From Cryptomeria japonica (lineage: Eukaryota; Streptophyta; Pinopsida; Cupressales; Cupressaceae): a stretch of 64,000 bases of DNA. The DNA lies in NCBI RefSeq assembly GCF_030272615.1, contig NC_081410.1, positions 190,979,619-191,043,618 on the forward strand, given 5' to 3'. Below are positions 55,525 through 64,000 of this stretch, piece after piece (positions within the stretch are counted from its first letter, which is position 1; each line of letters starts with the position of its first letter). The position numbers and the translations under genes were made by a program. The notes under the pieces are model-generated. The model searched no databases, was not told where the DNA came from, and was given only the letters and a program-made list of their open reading frames with translations.

Positions 55525-55864
55525 CTAACATATTGCATTGTCTAAAAAGGATAATCTTTACAAGGATGCAATGGAAACTAGTTCTCAATTGGGTGATCGT
55601 GAACTTGCAGAAGAATTGTTGGTGTATTTTGTGGAACGGGTATTTTGTGGAACAAGTTAGAGGTTGTCCAAAAAGATAAATCCAAGGAGAAAGAAGAGAA
55701 AGATCTTTATGCTCAACATGTATGCATTTTTCTTAATTGAGCCTCAAGGAGCACTTGTTCTACTCTATTGATGATTTTTAAAAATTCAAATAAATATGTG
55801 CCTATTTTGTTTACAAAATATGTATGCTCAGCTTCTTCCCCTTGCTTTGCCAGCACCTCTAATA
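55525..55864 (+). pseudogene. Clathrin heavy chain unit 6, A-C fusion plus exon D start
   Basis: An A-C fusion (to 55719) with an extra partial duplication of GTATTTTGTGGAAC at the joint. It is followed after an intron by the beginning of exon D (YAQLLPLALPAPL, about 55820-55864), which breaks off into the AGAGCATAATTAAGG intron repeat. Confidence 0.85.
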
Positions 55865-55979
55865 GCATTTTTAAGAGCATACTTAAGAAAATTATAGAAA
55901 ATAGCATTTTTAAGAGCATAATTAAGGAAATTATAGAATAATAGCATTTTTCAGGAAATTATAGAAAAATTATGTGCTA

Positions 55980-56577
55980 GCATATTGCACTATCTAAAAA
56001 GGATAATCTTTACAAGGATGCAATGGAAACTAGTTCTCAATTGGGTGATCGTGAACTTGCAGAGGAATTGTTGGTGTATTTTGTGGAACATGTATACAAT
56101 TGGTAAAACATATAGTTGGTTGTTCTCTCTCACAAGCTAAAGTATCTTTTGAATTTTTATTTTGGAATGGGGCATTGAAATGGGGCTTACTTTTGCATTT
56201 GGAACTACAGGGCAAGAAAGAATGCTTTGCTTCATGCTTGTTCGTATTCTATGACTTGATCAGACCAGATGTGGCTTTGGAACTTGCCTGGATGAATAAT
56301 ATGATTGACTTTGTGTTTCCATACCCACTTCAAGTTCTTGATATACTCTGATGATTCTGTGAATATTTTAAGTTTCTCTTTAATAAACATTTTAAATCTT
56401 CTGCAGAAATAAATATGTGCCTATTTTGTTTACAAAATATGTATGCTCAACTTCTTCCCCTTTACTTTGCTAGCACCTCCAATGCCTGGCATGGGAGTGG
56501 GCTTTCAGCCAAGTATGAGTGGAATGATAATGCCTCCCATGTTAGCTTATGGTATGCCACTGATGGGTGGCTATTGA
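55980..56577 (+). pseudogene. Clathrin heavy chain unit 7, exons A, B and final exon D
   Basis: A to 56091, B 56211-56333 (its donor lost a G), no exon C, then D 56436-56577. D encodes MYAQLLPL and, after a one-base shift near 56460, the Pro/Met/Gly-rich clathrin tail (PGMGVGFQPSMSGM to YGMPLMGGY) and its TGA stop at 56575-56577. This is the natural C-terminus, so the captured gene fragment reached the true end of the coding region. Confidence 0.9.
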
Positions 56578-57602
56578 TGGGATTGAAGAAATTAACGTGG
56601 GACACAATTCTTCAATCATAATAGTTTTTTGAGGCTGGTCTTCGAGTGGAAAGATTAGATTGTCAAATTAAATTATAGTCATTTGGTTGGTTGATACAAA
56701 ATAATGAAAATTTAGTATTATCGTATTGGTCAATCAGTTTAAATATTTCCATCCACCAAGCATGCGACGCCTAAACCGTTGCATGATTAGATTGTCAAAT
56801 TGTTTTTATTGTCTTTTGGTTGGTCGATACAGAATAATGAATCTTTAGTATTATTGTATTGGTCAATAAGTGCAAACCTTTCCATCCACCAAGCATCCGA
56901 TGAGGATGATGTATGTTCGACAACATCCTCGTTGGATAAGCAATGAGGGGGCATTGAAATTCTGACACCCACCCAATTTATTCCGATGACTTATCGAGTT
57001 TTGTCGATGGCTAAGCTGTGAGGGGGTGTCCCAATTTATTCTGACAACTATTGAGTTTTGCCGATGGGTAAGCATTCAGGAGGTGTCGGAATTCAGAAGC
57101 CCACCCAATTTGATTCCGATGCCCGAACCATTGCACATACATCATCCTCGTCAATGCGGATGCCCTCGTTGCCATCGGAATTCCAACGGCTAAATAGTGA
57201 CAAGGCCTTCTGAATTCAGATGCCTGAACCATCACACATACAACATCCTCGTCCATGCAGATGCCCTGGTTGTCGTTGGAATTCTGATGATTTATCGAGT
57301 TTTACCGACAACTAAGCAATTAGGGGGCCATCGGAATTCCAATTTATTCGGATGCCTGAGCCGTCATAATATTACCTGCAAGGCATTGAAATTTTGATGA
57401 CATATCTAGTTTTACTGATGGCTAAGCGTGGTCATGGTAGTCGTCAAAAGAGTCTTCAGCTCTGTCAAAATTCCAACGGTCTTGAGCACCATCAGAATGT
57501 CTGACTACAAGTTTTCGATGACGTTGCTTGTTGGCAGTCTGACGAATTGTAGTCAGAATCTCGACGAACCGTCATCGGAATTTGAGGCCAAATGTACTAG
57601 TG
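56578..57602. other. Clathrin 3' flank and CACTA right subterminal region
   Basis: 56645-56770 and 56785-56890 are two copies of a ~125-bp unit (AGATTAGATTGTCAAATT ... TCCATCCACCAAGCAT). From 56945 the sequence is dominated by GGAATTCCGATGG-type words, ATCGAGTTTTGTCGATGGCTAAGC and CATCCTCGTCCATGCGGATGCC repeats. These are typical subterminal transposase-binding clutter of CACTA elements. No gene. Confidence 0.7.
57577..57602 (-). repeat. CACTA right terminal inverted repeat
   Basis: Reverse complement begins CACTAGTACATTTGGCC. Pairs with 24489-24514. Followed by ACT (57603-57605). Confidence 0.92.
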
Positions 57603-57605
57603 ACT

Positions 57606-58175
57606 CATATGCCAACCTAACAATGACATAGAAAAGTGCATAGATTGTACCCAGGTGATGCAGAAGTTGTACAAAGCATATGCATACAAGAAAATATTTT
57701 GCCAAAGATGTAATTTCTTTTGTCGATTATCTACAAATGTTGATGCAGTGCTGGTGCAAGGCACTTTACAACCCGTATGGAATCGGTACAATAGTACATA
57801 TCTATATAATCATGGATATAGGCTAAAAACCTCTTATGACAAGACACAAGTGTCAAATTTTGATAATTTGGCATAAATTTCAAGGGTTTTGGGACCTTTT
57901 AGATGCAATAGCAAGGTCAACTTTGATCTAGTATGCTCCAAAATATTAGCTACCTCCTAAAGCCAATAAATACCCAGAACTTGAAACCCTCACTACTTTG
58001 GAAAAAATGATCGAATTTAGATCAAAACATAAGCCATCTTGATTTTATTAGCTATCTTGGACTTAATGGTGAGCTAAGATCTCCTCCAGTACTAGCCAAA
58101 AATAATCTACAATGAAATATATCTGATCTAGCAATAGCTCAACTCTCTAATACGAGAAGAGTTTTATATATTCAT
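57606..58175 (-). other. Copia 5' leader, right part
   Basis: 570 bases between the CACTA end and the primer site of the copia element. No domain recognised on either strand. Confidence 0.5.
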
Positions 58176-58188
58176 GACTCTGATACCA
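58176..58188 (-). other. Primer binding site of the copia element
   Basis: Minus strand TGGTATCAGAGTC directly next to the LTR end, the initiator-Met site with a one-base end change. It proves that 58189-60926 is the 5' LTR of a minus-strand element. Confidence 0.88.
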
Positions 58189-58307
58189 TGTTTAAATACG
58201 AATGAGATCATATTTAAGTTGTAGACTTCAAGGATCAACCAAGAAAGGCAACTTCCACAAGAGAGTGTTGCAATAAGAGCTTGATTGAATATTTAGAAAT
58301 GATAATA
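58189..58307 (-). repeat. Copia 5' LTR, left piece
   Basis: Starts TGTTTAAATACG and runs to the TAATA duplication (58303-58307) of the palindromic insertion. Aligns with 13487-13541 and 20959 onwards. Confidence 0.82.
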
Positions 58308-59201
58308 TGACACAATCAAGGGAGGGAGATCCAATGAAGGACAACCCAACCTTGCAGCTAAACACATAAACCATGCAAAGCATACCAGTAACCGGTAATA
58401 AGGTGCCAAAAACAACAGAAAGAACAATCGGTAATAACACAAAAGATATAACTGATAAACAATGTGAATGAATCTTATTACAAACTGAAGAATTATACAT
58501 GTCATATGTTGGATCGTAGTTCAGGATACAAACAATTCTTACAGTGCAATTACAAGATCCATAGATAATCCTCATAACAAATCGGCCTCCGGTAATAGTC
58601 TACCAGTTCTCTCCTAATCTATACCCTAGCCTTCCGGCCTCAGTCCTATCAGATCAGAATCCTGTCGGTTCTACATCTTCACTCAATCTCAAAGTTTTGT
58701 CTTCGATCTTCTAACTCCTCTATTCTGACTTCTATATTCAAATGATTCACAAACCTCCATACATATACCACTCACAAATAATTACAACTTAATCAAGTCG
58801 GCTCAAAGACCAACGGGTTCATGAAACGTGCAACAGTAACATGTCGGCTCAAATCACTTAAGAAAAATATCCAAATCATAAAATGATGCACAGACCATCG
58901 GGAATACCGACCAAGGCCCAAAGCAACACCTCAAATGATTTGTAAGTCACAGAGATCAACTGCAACCCGAAATCATCTTTGCTCAACATACAACCAAGCT
59001 AACCGGTAATAACACATCAATCAGGATAATACTGGATTCCAAATCATACCAGAAACAAAGCCAAAAGCTATGAAACTAGAACACAACAAAGATCATGAAC
59101 ACAAGGAAATAAACCCAAAACTACAATGCTAAATACTCAAACATGAAGAAATGCCATGCTCTCAAGCAATTCCACTGAAAACTGCTCAACCGATAAGAAC
59201 T
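58308..59201 (-). repeat. Left arm: LTR in minus orientation
   Basis: Begins TGACACAATCAAGGGAGGGA (U5 end, reversed) and ends at ...AAGAACTAGA, matching the start of the right arm (TCTAGTTCTTACCGG) in reverse. Confidence 0.85.
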
Positions 59202-59361
59202 AGATTGGTTATGTCTTTTGTGTTGTTACCGGTTGTTCTTTCTGTTATCTTTGGCACCTTGTTACCAGTTACTGGTATGCTTTACATGATTTATGTTTAG
59301 CTGCAAGGTTGGGTTGTCCTTCATTGGATCTCCCTCCCTTGATTGTGTCAAATGGTATCAA
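59202..59361 (+). repeat. LTR 3' end in plus orientation plus primer site
   Basis: The last 148 bases of the same LTR (GTTGTTACCGGTTGTTCTTT ... TTGATTGTGTCA) followed by AATGGTATCAAA, an altered initiator-Met primer site. This shows that TGTCA is a U5 terminus. Confidence 0.8.
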
Positions 59362-59727
59362 ATTTGGTTCATGAACTTGGTGTTGGACAGAGTGTTGTTT
59401 GTGCACCGGTTGGTTGGAGAGAAGATTGAGACAACTTGTGGACTTGTTCAGATCGCTGAATGTGAGGTAGAGCAAGGTTTGCAGGTAGACCGCTGATCCT
59501 AGAGCTTGAGCTTGAGGCAGTTAGTGGATGGAGACTTGAACAAATTGTCGATTGAGGTAGGTTGCAGTATGTATCGGTAGATCACCATGGAGAAGCAATC
59601 AGAAGCTGTAGTTAGATCGCTAAATCCCCTGAGGCTGTTGCAAGTATCTATTGACCGATCGTCGAACCAGATCAAGTGATGGGACTCACTTTTCAATTAA
59701 ATTTGAGAGTCTGATGCAGGAGCACTG
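59362..59727 (+). other. Internal remnant of the palindromic element
   Basis: 366 bases without a convincing frame. It is the expected place of a leader and, after deletion, a polypurine tract, but no clear tract precedes the right arm. Confidence 0.45.
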
Positions 59728-60617
59728 GTCTAGTTCTTACCGGTTGAGTAGTTTTTAGTGGAATTGCTTGAGAGAATGACATTTCTTCACATTTGAGTGT
59801 TTAGAATTATGGTTTTGGGTTTATTCCCTTGTGTTTATGGTCATTGTCATATTCGAGTTTCATAGCATTTGGTCTTGTTTTCGGTAAGATGTGGATTCAG
59901 GTATTGTTCTGGTTGGTGTTTTCTTACCAGTTAGCCTATCTGTATGTTGAGCAAAGATGATTTTGGGTTACAGTTGATATTCGTGACTTGCAAATCATTT
60001 GAGGTGTTGCTTTGGGCCTTGGTCGGTATTCCCGAAGGTTTGTGCATTGTTTTATGATTTGGAGATTGTTCTTAGTGATTGGAGCTAAAATATTACAATT
60101 GCATATTTCATGAACCGATTGGTCTTTTGGGCCGACTTGATTAAGTTGTAATTATTTATGGGTAGTATATATATGGAAGCTTTTGAATCATTTAAAGACA
60201 ACAAAGAAGTTAGAAGATTGAAGACAAAGCATTGAGATTGAGCGAAGATGTAGAACTGACAGGATTTTGATCCAGTAGGACTGAGATCGGAAGGTTGAGG
60301 TTTGGATTAGGATAGAATTGGTAGACTGATTACCAGAAGTTGATTTGATATGAAAATGATCTGCAGATCTTGTAATTGCATTATAAGCATTATTTGTATC
60401 ATGGACTGCGATCCAACATGTGGCACGTATAATTTTCTAAATTGTAATAAGATTCATTCACATTGTTTACCGGTTATGTATTCTATGTTGTTACCGGTTG
60501 TTCTTTCTGCTATTGTTGGTACCTTATTACCAGTTACCAGTATGCTTTGCATGATTTATGTGTTCAACTGCAACGTTGGGTTGTCCTTCATTGGATCTCC
60601 CTGCCTTGACTATGTCA
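59728..60617 (+). repeat. Right arm: LTR in plus orientation
   Basis: 890 bases from TCTAGTTCTTACCGG to TATGTCA. No TG start is visible at its left, so the LTR may be slightly truncated. Confidence 0.82.
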
Positions 60618-60926
60618 TAATATAATACATGAGATAACGAATGAGATGATATTATGATAAAAAAACACCTTGAATATATAGTTAGGATGTGATGAGGTAT
60701 GAAAATTGCCCTTGATACAAACATTAGATGCTTAATGAAAAAATATAAAATGCATGAAAGAAATATTAAATGCCTAAATGTCTTAAAAATAAATATTGAG
60801 ACATGACCCCATTATAACTAGCTCGAGAAATGACACCTAGGATAACTAACTTAACTCCCAAGTAACTTAATATACGAATAGGCTCCTACTAATAACTAGA
60901 TAGGAAATAACATCATTTTCATGACA
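60618..60926 (-). repeat. Copia 5' LTR, right piece (with TAATA duplicate)
   Basis: Continues the copia LTR (ATACATGAGATAA, GAGACATGACCCC, AATAACTAGATAGGAAATAAC) to CATGACA at 60926. Followed by CCTTT, partner of CCCTT at 13482. Confidence 0.82.
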
Positions 60927-60931
60927 CCTTT

Positions 60932-61338
60932 TTCTATAATCCATATTGTAGTCCAAAGTGCTCCTTTTCTATCTCTAGCTTTATCCCTAATCCAAAATGT
61001 TGTAAGATTTATTCTCCTTGATCTCTTATGTATATACTTGAGGTATAAGAATTCTAAATTATGTTCTTCCTCCCATTCATTCCTCATCCCATTAGAACTT
61101 TAGAGTTTTCCCTAGCATCATACCTCTCCACTAAACCCCACTCCTTCGTAGGTCTTTATTGAAGAGTCAAACTTCCTCTCATTGACATGCTTCCCTTCTA
61201 AACCTCAATCCTAAACTTATCGTATGAGTCTTGGAGCACCACAAACTCATGAGTCATTATGATATTTCTTGTTTTGTATTGTTCATCTCATTTACCTCCT
61301 TATACAACCAAAAAACTATTAATGTGCAAGATGGTGAC
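60932..61338. other. Flanking sequence, nothing recognised
   Basis: Pyrimidine-rich, no conserved frame on either strand. Ends with GTGAC (61334-61338), the presumed left target duplication of element C. Confidence 0.45.
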
Positions 61339-62135
61339 TGTTGGCAAATGCACACTCCAATGAGAAATTGTAGGTGATTGAAGGTTTTGTCATTGATGGC
61401 AACCTTGCAATCATATGACTCCGGCAAGACAAAGATACCGGCACCGACATTGACAAACAGAACACCGATAGTGAAAGGAAGGATGCCGACACCTTGGCCG
61501 ACTTCAATTTTGTTTAATATGTATTTTATAATTAATTATAAAATCATTATAAGCCGACATGGCGAGTTGTAATATGACTCATATATGCATGAGATCATTT
61601 TGTAATAGGAAATATATAAGAATAAGAAAAATGAGATAGGATGCGAAATAAGCAGACCTAATATGTGAAATATTGGTTAAGGGTTTATATTGTAGCAGAG
61701 CTTAAACCGGTACTAAATCTGGCATAGCAGATGCTAATCTGAAGCAGTACAAGACATTGGATTAATATAATCCATTTTTGTAAGTCAGCGTGACTTCTTT
61801 TGTATTTGAGCAGTGAGCTCTAGGCACTTGGCCTTCCTGCATGTGCAGGCCCCTATTGTAAGAGTAATATTCCCTTATTGGCCAGTAAGCAAATATTGTG
61901 GGTCACAAATCCCATCGAGGTTTTTCCCACACGGGGTTTCCTCGTTAAAATACTGTGTTATGGTGTGCTTCTCATGTTGTTGTTATTATTCTTAGTTATT
62001 GCATTATTTCTGGTTTATCGGTACACAGTTTTGATATGCTTTTCATGTTTTAAGACAAGTAAATTTATATACTGGTTAGATACTGATTCACCCCCCCCCC
62101 CCCCCCCCCTCTCAGTATCTTTGGGAATCCTAAAA
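61339..62135 (+). repeat. Left LTR of element C
   Basis: About 797 bp from TGTTGGCAAATG to just before the primer site. It shares with B a TTTCCTCGTTAAAATACTG...GTTATGGTG block and the C run. The closing CA is not clear (text reads AATCCTAA), so the end is uncertain by a few bases. Confidence 0.75.
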
Positions 62136-62149
62136 ATTGGTATCAAAGC
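62136..62149 (+). other. Primer binding site of element C
   Basis: ATTGGTATCAAAGC, the initiator-Met-type site with G to A at one position. Confidence 0.85.
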
Positions 62150-62206
62150 TTGGTCCTCGATTTTCAAAAGCCTAACAGCTTGAGGAAGATCTTGTCACCG
62201 GTAGAA

Positions 62207-63280
62207 ATGGAAAACTTGAAAAAGCAATTGGAAACAACTCTTTCAGACTATGATGCAGAAAAAGTAAAGAATATCAAACTTGAAGATAATCTAAAGGCTG
62301 CACAGGATATTATTCAAGCACTTCAAGAAAATATTACTATTGCAAGAAATAAGTGAAGAGAACTTTGTGAAAAGATGCAGTATAATGAAGATGAACAAGA
62401 AACTCTTAGTGATCTTGTGAGCAAGCCGAGACAAGAAAACACTTCAATGAAGAATGAGATGCAAGATATGACTATGAGATTTTGTAAAGAAAATGAAAAT
62501 CAGAAGAAGAATGAATAAGACTTGGTTAGAAGACTAAATGATGCTGGAAATGAAAACACAAGACTCAGCCATGAAAATGATACGTTGAAGACAGATCTTA
62601 TGCACACAGAAAATGACAGAACTGAACTCATGAGACAGAAAGGAATCTTGGAGAATGAACTGACTGCTGCAAATCAACACAAGGAGAAATTCAAGAAAAG
62701 TTCAGAAGAATTTGGTGACATGTTGAAGAATCAGAAACCTAATGGTGATACAAATGGCCTTGGCTTTGAAGTTGGTGAAAGCTCTGGTACTACAAACAAT
62801 CATGATCATAGCAAACTGGTAAGACAACCTACTACTTACAAATTTAATGGCAAATTCTTTAATTGTAACAACTATGGTCATAAAGAAAATCAGTGTAGAT
62901 CTAGAAATTATCAGAATACTAATACACCCATCGATCAATGTTCTAAGTGCAACAAAGCTGGTCATAATTCAGAAAATTGCAGAATGAATGTAAGATGTTA
63001 TATTTGTGGAAGATTTGGACACTTATCTAATCAGTGCAGAACACATACCGACATAGGATATGGGAAAGCTATTCAGAAAAATAATGTGACTTGTTATGCT
63101 TGTAACAAAATTGGACATATTGCAAAATTTTGTAGAAGTAAGGCATCACAGGCAAATAACAAAGGTCCTAGCTTGAAAGGTAAAGAAAAAGTTGAAGAGG
63201 CAAAGCAAGAATTCTCAAAACAATGGATCAGAAAGTCAAATCTGAATGTTGGTGGGAATACTCCTCCATCGGCAGAATAG
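62207..63280 (+). pseudogene. Element C Gag: coiled coil plus four zinc knuckles
   Basis: ATG at 62207 (MENLKKQLETTLSDYD) opens a coiled-coil part. TGA at 62354-62356 and TAA at 62516-62518 interrupt it. The frame 62522-63280 continues with coiled coil and four knuckles: 62869-62896 (first Cys replaced by Phe: FFNCNNYGHKENQC), 62939-62980 (CSKCNKAGHNSENC), 62997-63038 (CYICGRFGHLSNQC), 63091-63132 (CYACNKIGHIAKFC). Four knuckles is more than the single one usual for copia Gag and is shared with B. Confidence 0.85.
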
Positions 63281-63623
63281 AGTAACACTCCACCGGTAGG
63301 AGACTCTTCATCTAACTGAAGAAAAATTCTTTGGGGGTTTAGCAACAAATGAAAAATATGCTATTATTCCCTCGGTTGATGGTGAGAAGTTGAAATTACT
63401 TCTATACCAGCAGATGGGTTAAGTTGTAACTTAACCAACAAGCATTAAATGTGGTAGTTGGAGAAAATAACATTATAAAGTGAATGTTTTGGCTCCTTTT
63501 TCATTCACCAAGCATTCAAATCTTCGAGAGCGCGAAAATTCCCGAACGAAGGCATTCTAAGCGAAGAAGTGAAGCAATCCATCAAATCATTCATCCTTAA
63601 GGCAGATTAAGGTATTTATAGCT
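63281..63623 (+). promoter_or_regulatory. Element C spacer with candidate ORF2 promoter
   Basis: Non-coding. ATTATAAAG at about 63472 followed 35 bases on by CTTTTTCATTCACC looks like a TATA box and start region, about 150 bases before the ORF2 ATG. It parallels the spacer of element B. Confidence 0.4.
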
Positions 63624-64000
63624 ATGGCATCTTCATCCACTCCTGAATTTATTGCAAACCCTACTGAATTGTTAAACACCCTAGACCCGTATTCCAACTA
63701 GTTCATGAAATTGCAAAGAAAGATGATAGCATAGGTGCATTCTCTCAAATCCCTAAGGGAGTAGTATACACTGAAGACCCTAGGATGTATATACATTGTC
63801 ATATTGAGGAATTAGGTGATGATGAAATTAAGAATATGTTTAAAACCGTGATTTGTGATGAATCTGGAAATGTCAAGCCTGAACACAAAATAGTAGAAAC
63901 CCTAGGTTTTACTGAAATCCTTAGTATCCCAGATTTTCCCAAGGATATCATAAGGATTGTGTTAAGTAGAGTACATGGTGAATTTTTTTGGTTGGACTCA
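63624..64000 (+). pseudogene. Element C ORF2, N-terminal part
   Basis: ATG at 63624-63626 (MASSSTPEFIANPTELL). A TAG at 63699-63701 ends this frame. The adjacent frame, from about 63698, is open to the window edge and continues the homology with B: FSQIPKGVVY against LSQVPSDVVV, HIEELGD against KIEDLGS, IRIVLSRVHGE against IRIILSRVHGE. A small shift near 63698 is the only lesion seen. No known domain. Confidence 0.7.

Larger units (their letters stand above)
24489..57602. mobile_element. CACTA (EnSpm/CMC) transposon carrying clathrin gene pieces
   Basis: The left end begins CACTAATACATTTGGCC and the right end, reversed, begins CACTAGTACATTTGGCC. The match extends to 26 bases with one difference. 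The 3-bp flanks are ACT on both sides (24486-24488, 57603-57605), the target duplication size of CACTA elements. Both ends carry subterminal CGGAATTCC or CCGATGG-like motifs. Span is 33.1 kb, of which 16.2 kb is the later T2 retrotransposon. I see no TNP2-type transposase, so the element is non-autonomous. Contents are clathrin heavy chain exons, two copies of an unidentified gene, and a tandem repeat. Confidence 0.88.
58308..60617. mobile_element. Palindromic LTR-derived insertion with U5 ends on both sides
   Basis: 2,310 bp flanked by TAATA (58303-58307 and 60618-60622). Arms of about 890 bp (58308-59201 and 59728-60617) are reverse complements of each other, roughly 85% alike by eye. Between them lie a 148-bp copy of the LTR end in plus orientation (59202-59349), a primer site (TGGTATCAAA at 59352) and 378 bp of internal sequence. 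So the right-hand part is LTR end, primer site, deleted internal region, LTR. The left arm is an inverted LTR. Both outer ends are the same U5 end (TGACA...TGTCA). No coding domain. Confidence 0.8.
13487..60926 (-). mobile_element. Ty1/copia element expanded by nested insertions
   Basis: Two related LTRs in the same orientation bracket this span: the 3' LTR (13487-13541 plus 20954-21315) and the 5' LTR (58189-58307 plus 60618-60926). Each is split by another element. A polypurine tract follows the 3' LTR at 21316 and an initiator-Met-type primer site adjoins the 5' LTR at 58176. Flanking pentamers are CCCTT and CCTTT, a target duplication with one change. Remaining own sequence is about 5 kb: a leader, Gag and protease remnants. 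The RT and integrase part is missing. The remainder is element B, a CACTA transposon and a palindromic insertion. Confidence 0.82.
61339..64000 (+). mobile_element. Element C: relative of B, cut by the window end
   Basis: Starts with TGTTGG. It has a C run (62089-62109) near the LTR end, a TGGTATCAAAGC primer site, a coiled-coil plus four-knuckle Gag, then an ORF2 whose first 100 residues match ORF2 of element B. The layout is the same as B but the sequences are well diverged, so B and C are separate families of one type. No pol seen up to the window edge, though what lies beyond ORF2 is unknown. Confidence 0.85.

Noticed and set aside
52377-56577. A functional clathrin heavy chain gene
   Set aside because: Only terminal exons are present, in multiple rearranged copies with stops, deleted exons and damaged splice sites.
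58308-60617. Palindromic element as an ordinary terminal-inverted-repeat DNA transposon
   Set aside because: A primer binding site follows an LTR end at 59349, showing the terminal sequence is an LTR U5 end. The 5-bp duplication and TG/CA ends also fit retroelement integration.
57603-60926. A second, separate copia element at the right end
   Set aside because: Orientation, LTR family, primer site and missing 3' half complement the left remnant at 13487-24488 exactly, and the outer flanks nearly match, so one split element is simpler.

Overview
This window is plant nuclear DNA, most likely from a very large, repeat-rich genome; a gymnosperm or conifer is my best guess, but that is inference from repeat style only. 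I found no ordinary intact host gene, no rRNA or tRNA gene and no CRISPR array. Almost every kilobase can be assigned to transposable elements nested inside one another.

Layout. 1-6690: the 5' half of a minus-strand Tat-lineage Ty3/gypsy element (T1), with an open gag-protease frame that runs off the window. It abuts the 3' LTR of a decayed minus-strand chromovirus (6691-about 11550). A decayed LINE RNase H fragment lies near 11990-12490. 13487-60926: one old minus-strand Ty1/copia element expanded to 47 kb by later insertions. (a) Its 3' LTR is split by element B (13542-20953, target duplication AGGGA). B is an LTR retrotransposon with a four-knuckle Gag, no pol, and a large second ORF of unknown function. 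(b) Its long 5' leader is split by a 33-kb CACTA transposon (24489-57602, near-perfect 26-bp inverted ends, target duplication ACT). (c) Its 5' LTR is split by a palindromic LTR-derived element (58308-60617, duplication TAATA). 61339-64000: the start of element C, a diverged relative of B with the same Gag plus ORF2 plan.

The CACTA element has no recognisable transposase. It carries pieces of a clathrin heavy chain gene: one internal exon at 30411-30751 and a run of repeated copies of the last exons at 52377-56577. It also carries two copies of an unidentified protein gene and a 219-bp, five-copy tandem repeat. The second copy of the unidentified gene is interrupted by a young, complete 16.2-kb Tat element (T2, 34068-50245, duplication GTTAG, LTRs almost identical). 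T2 encodes Gag-protease, G-patch, RT, two RNase H domains and integrase on the minus strand. On the opposite strand, between integrase and 3' LTR, it carries a spliced Plant Mobile Domain gene with its own candidate promoter.

Relative order inferred from nesting: copia first, then CACTA, then T2; B and the palindromic element entered the copia LTRs independently. Most frames are broken. The most interesting parts are the pol-less B/C retrotransposon family with its conserved ORF2, the clathrin-carrying CACTA element, the antisense spliced cargo gene of T2, and the U5-to-U5 palindromic insertion.
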